Assembly (NCBI RefSeq): GCF_013343005.1
Contig: NZ_CP054491.1
Span: 3,206,501-3,270,500, forward strand
Direction of reading: 5' to 3'
DNA: 64,000 bases
Source: Candidatus Reidiella endopervernicosa
GTDB lineage: Bacteria; Pseudomonadota; Gammaproteobacteria; GCF-013343005
Numbering within the stretch: the first letter of the stretch is position 1; every line of letters starts with the position of its first letter. Positions 63,744 to 64,000 of the stretch are shown piece by piece. The notes below the pieces were generated by a model. The model worked only from the letters and a program-made list of their open reading frames with translations. It was not told where the DNA came from and ran no database searches. The translations under genes were made by a program, and so were the position numbers.

Positions 63744-64000
63744 AAAAATCGGTCATCTCTGCAGCTGCCAGCTATGTACCCGACAAACTCGAGGTTTTCC
63801 TGCGTTCAGCGTACGACGCTATGCCAGATACCGAAGTGCACCTTATTGTCACTCCAGAGGCCACCGCATTTGAGCACACACTCAAAGGATTCAACCCCAA
63901 CACTCGACTCTGGCTCAGCAATCAGCGTGATCATCTGCTCAACAAACTCGAGCGTTTAACCGGGATACCTATCACCACTAAACTCCCCGGCATTAATCGA
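63740..64000 (+). CDS. Partial unknown protein, runs off the window
   Basis: It starts MKKSVISAAASYVPDKLEVF, overlapping the sulfotransferase stop in an ATGA arrangement. The 87 residues visible (TEVHLIVTPEATAFEHTLKG and so on) suggest a Rossmann-like fold, as in glycosyltransferases that partner sulfotransferases, but I cannot assign a family. It continues beyond base 64000. Confidence 0.6.
   Translation, partial: MKKSVISAAASYVPDKLEVFLRSAYDAMPDTEVHLIVTPEATAFEHTLKGFNPNTRLWLSNQRDHLLNKLERLTGIPITTKLPGINR

Overview
The window looks like part of a gammaproteobacterial chromosome with moderately high GC. It has a Kdo/heptose lipopolysaccharide pathway, an Lpp-type alanine-zipper lipoprotein, RelA, YejK, TolC, Tpx and many c-di-GMP enzymes. 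A marine or sulfur-oxidiser-like gammaproteobacterium is my guess; no gene here settles the genus. There are no rRNA or tRNA genes, no prophage and no CRISPR array that I can see.

Layout. 1-5.2 kb: a chemoreceptor with one frameshift, then a badly frameshifted secreted M9 collagenase carrying a 223-bp hexanucleotide tract and a GlyGly-CTERM-like tail. 5.4-12.9 kb: relA, ygiQ, small hypothetical genes, a YqaE-like membrane protein, an L,D-transpeptidase and an Lpp-like lipoprotein. 13-16.5 kb: a multiply frameshifted sensor (ABC-type binding domain, PAS, GGDEF, EAL). 16.5-19.9 kb: a peptidoglycan block of two L,D-transpeptidases and a MepK-like peptidase. 20-31.1 kb: envelope and LPS genes (GT2, GT9, GT39, LpxL-like, hldE, hldD, waaA), with a decayed relBE module inserted downstream of the GT9 gene next to a 296-bp copy of that gene's 3' end. 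31.1-32.8 kb: an AT-richer islet between two inverted ~245-bp repeats. 32.7-35.6 kb: hemerythrin, TolC, rhodanese and PIMT genes. 35.8-41.6 kb: polyphosphate:AMP phosphotransferase, two tandem TPP aptamers, thiC and a haem-binding GGDEF protein. 41.7-49.4 kb: Fic, SIR2-TPR, sugar dehydrogenase and two methyltransferase genes. 49.4-64 kb: c-di-GMP enzymes, a sodium-channel homologue, tpx, yejK, fusA, glycosyltransferase, DUF924, glutamine amidotransferase, RluA-type and sulfotransferase genes.

The most striking feature is a family of seven near-identical ~283-bp sequences. Each begins CCGGGGAGTCGC (or a close variant) and ends GGTCAGCG. They are at 13729, 37007, 39875, 44883, 45824, 48971 and 59184. 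Five interrupt genes and two are intergenic. Where the host protein is recognisable, deleting the element rejoins the reading frame with no target-site duplication. All seven have the same orientation, even the one in a minus-strand gene. Each can fold into strong hairpins near both ends, and one stem shows a compensatory base-pair change between copies. No transposase is linked to them here. I read them as a non-autonomous, possibly single-strand-mobilised element family, and their recent spread has broken several genes.

Frameshifts are concentrated in accessory genes (collagenase, sensor proteins, relBE, islet gene), while long housekeeping genes (relA, ygiQ, thiC, fusA) are intact. Together with the element insertions and an 11-bp tandem duplication in a methyltransferase gene, this points to real gene decay more than to uniform sequencing error.
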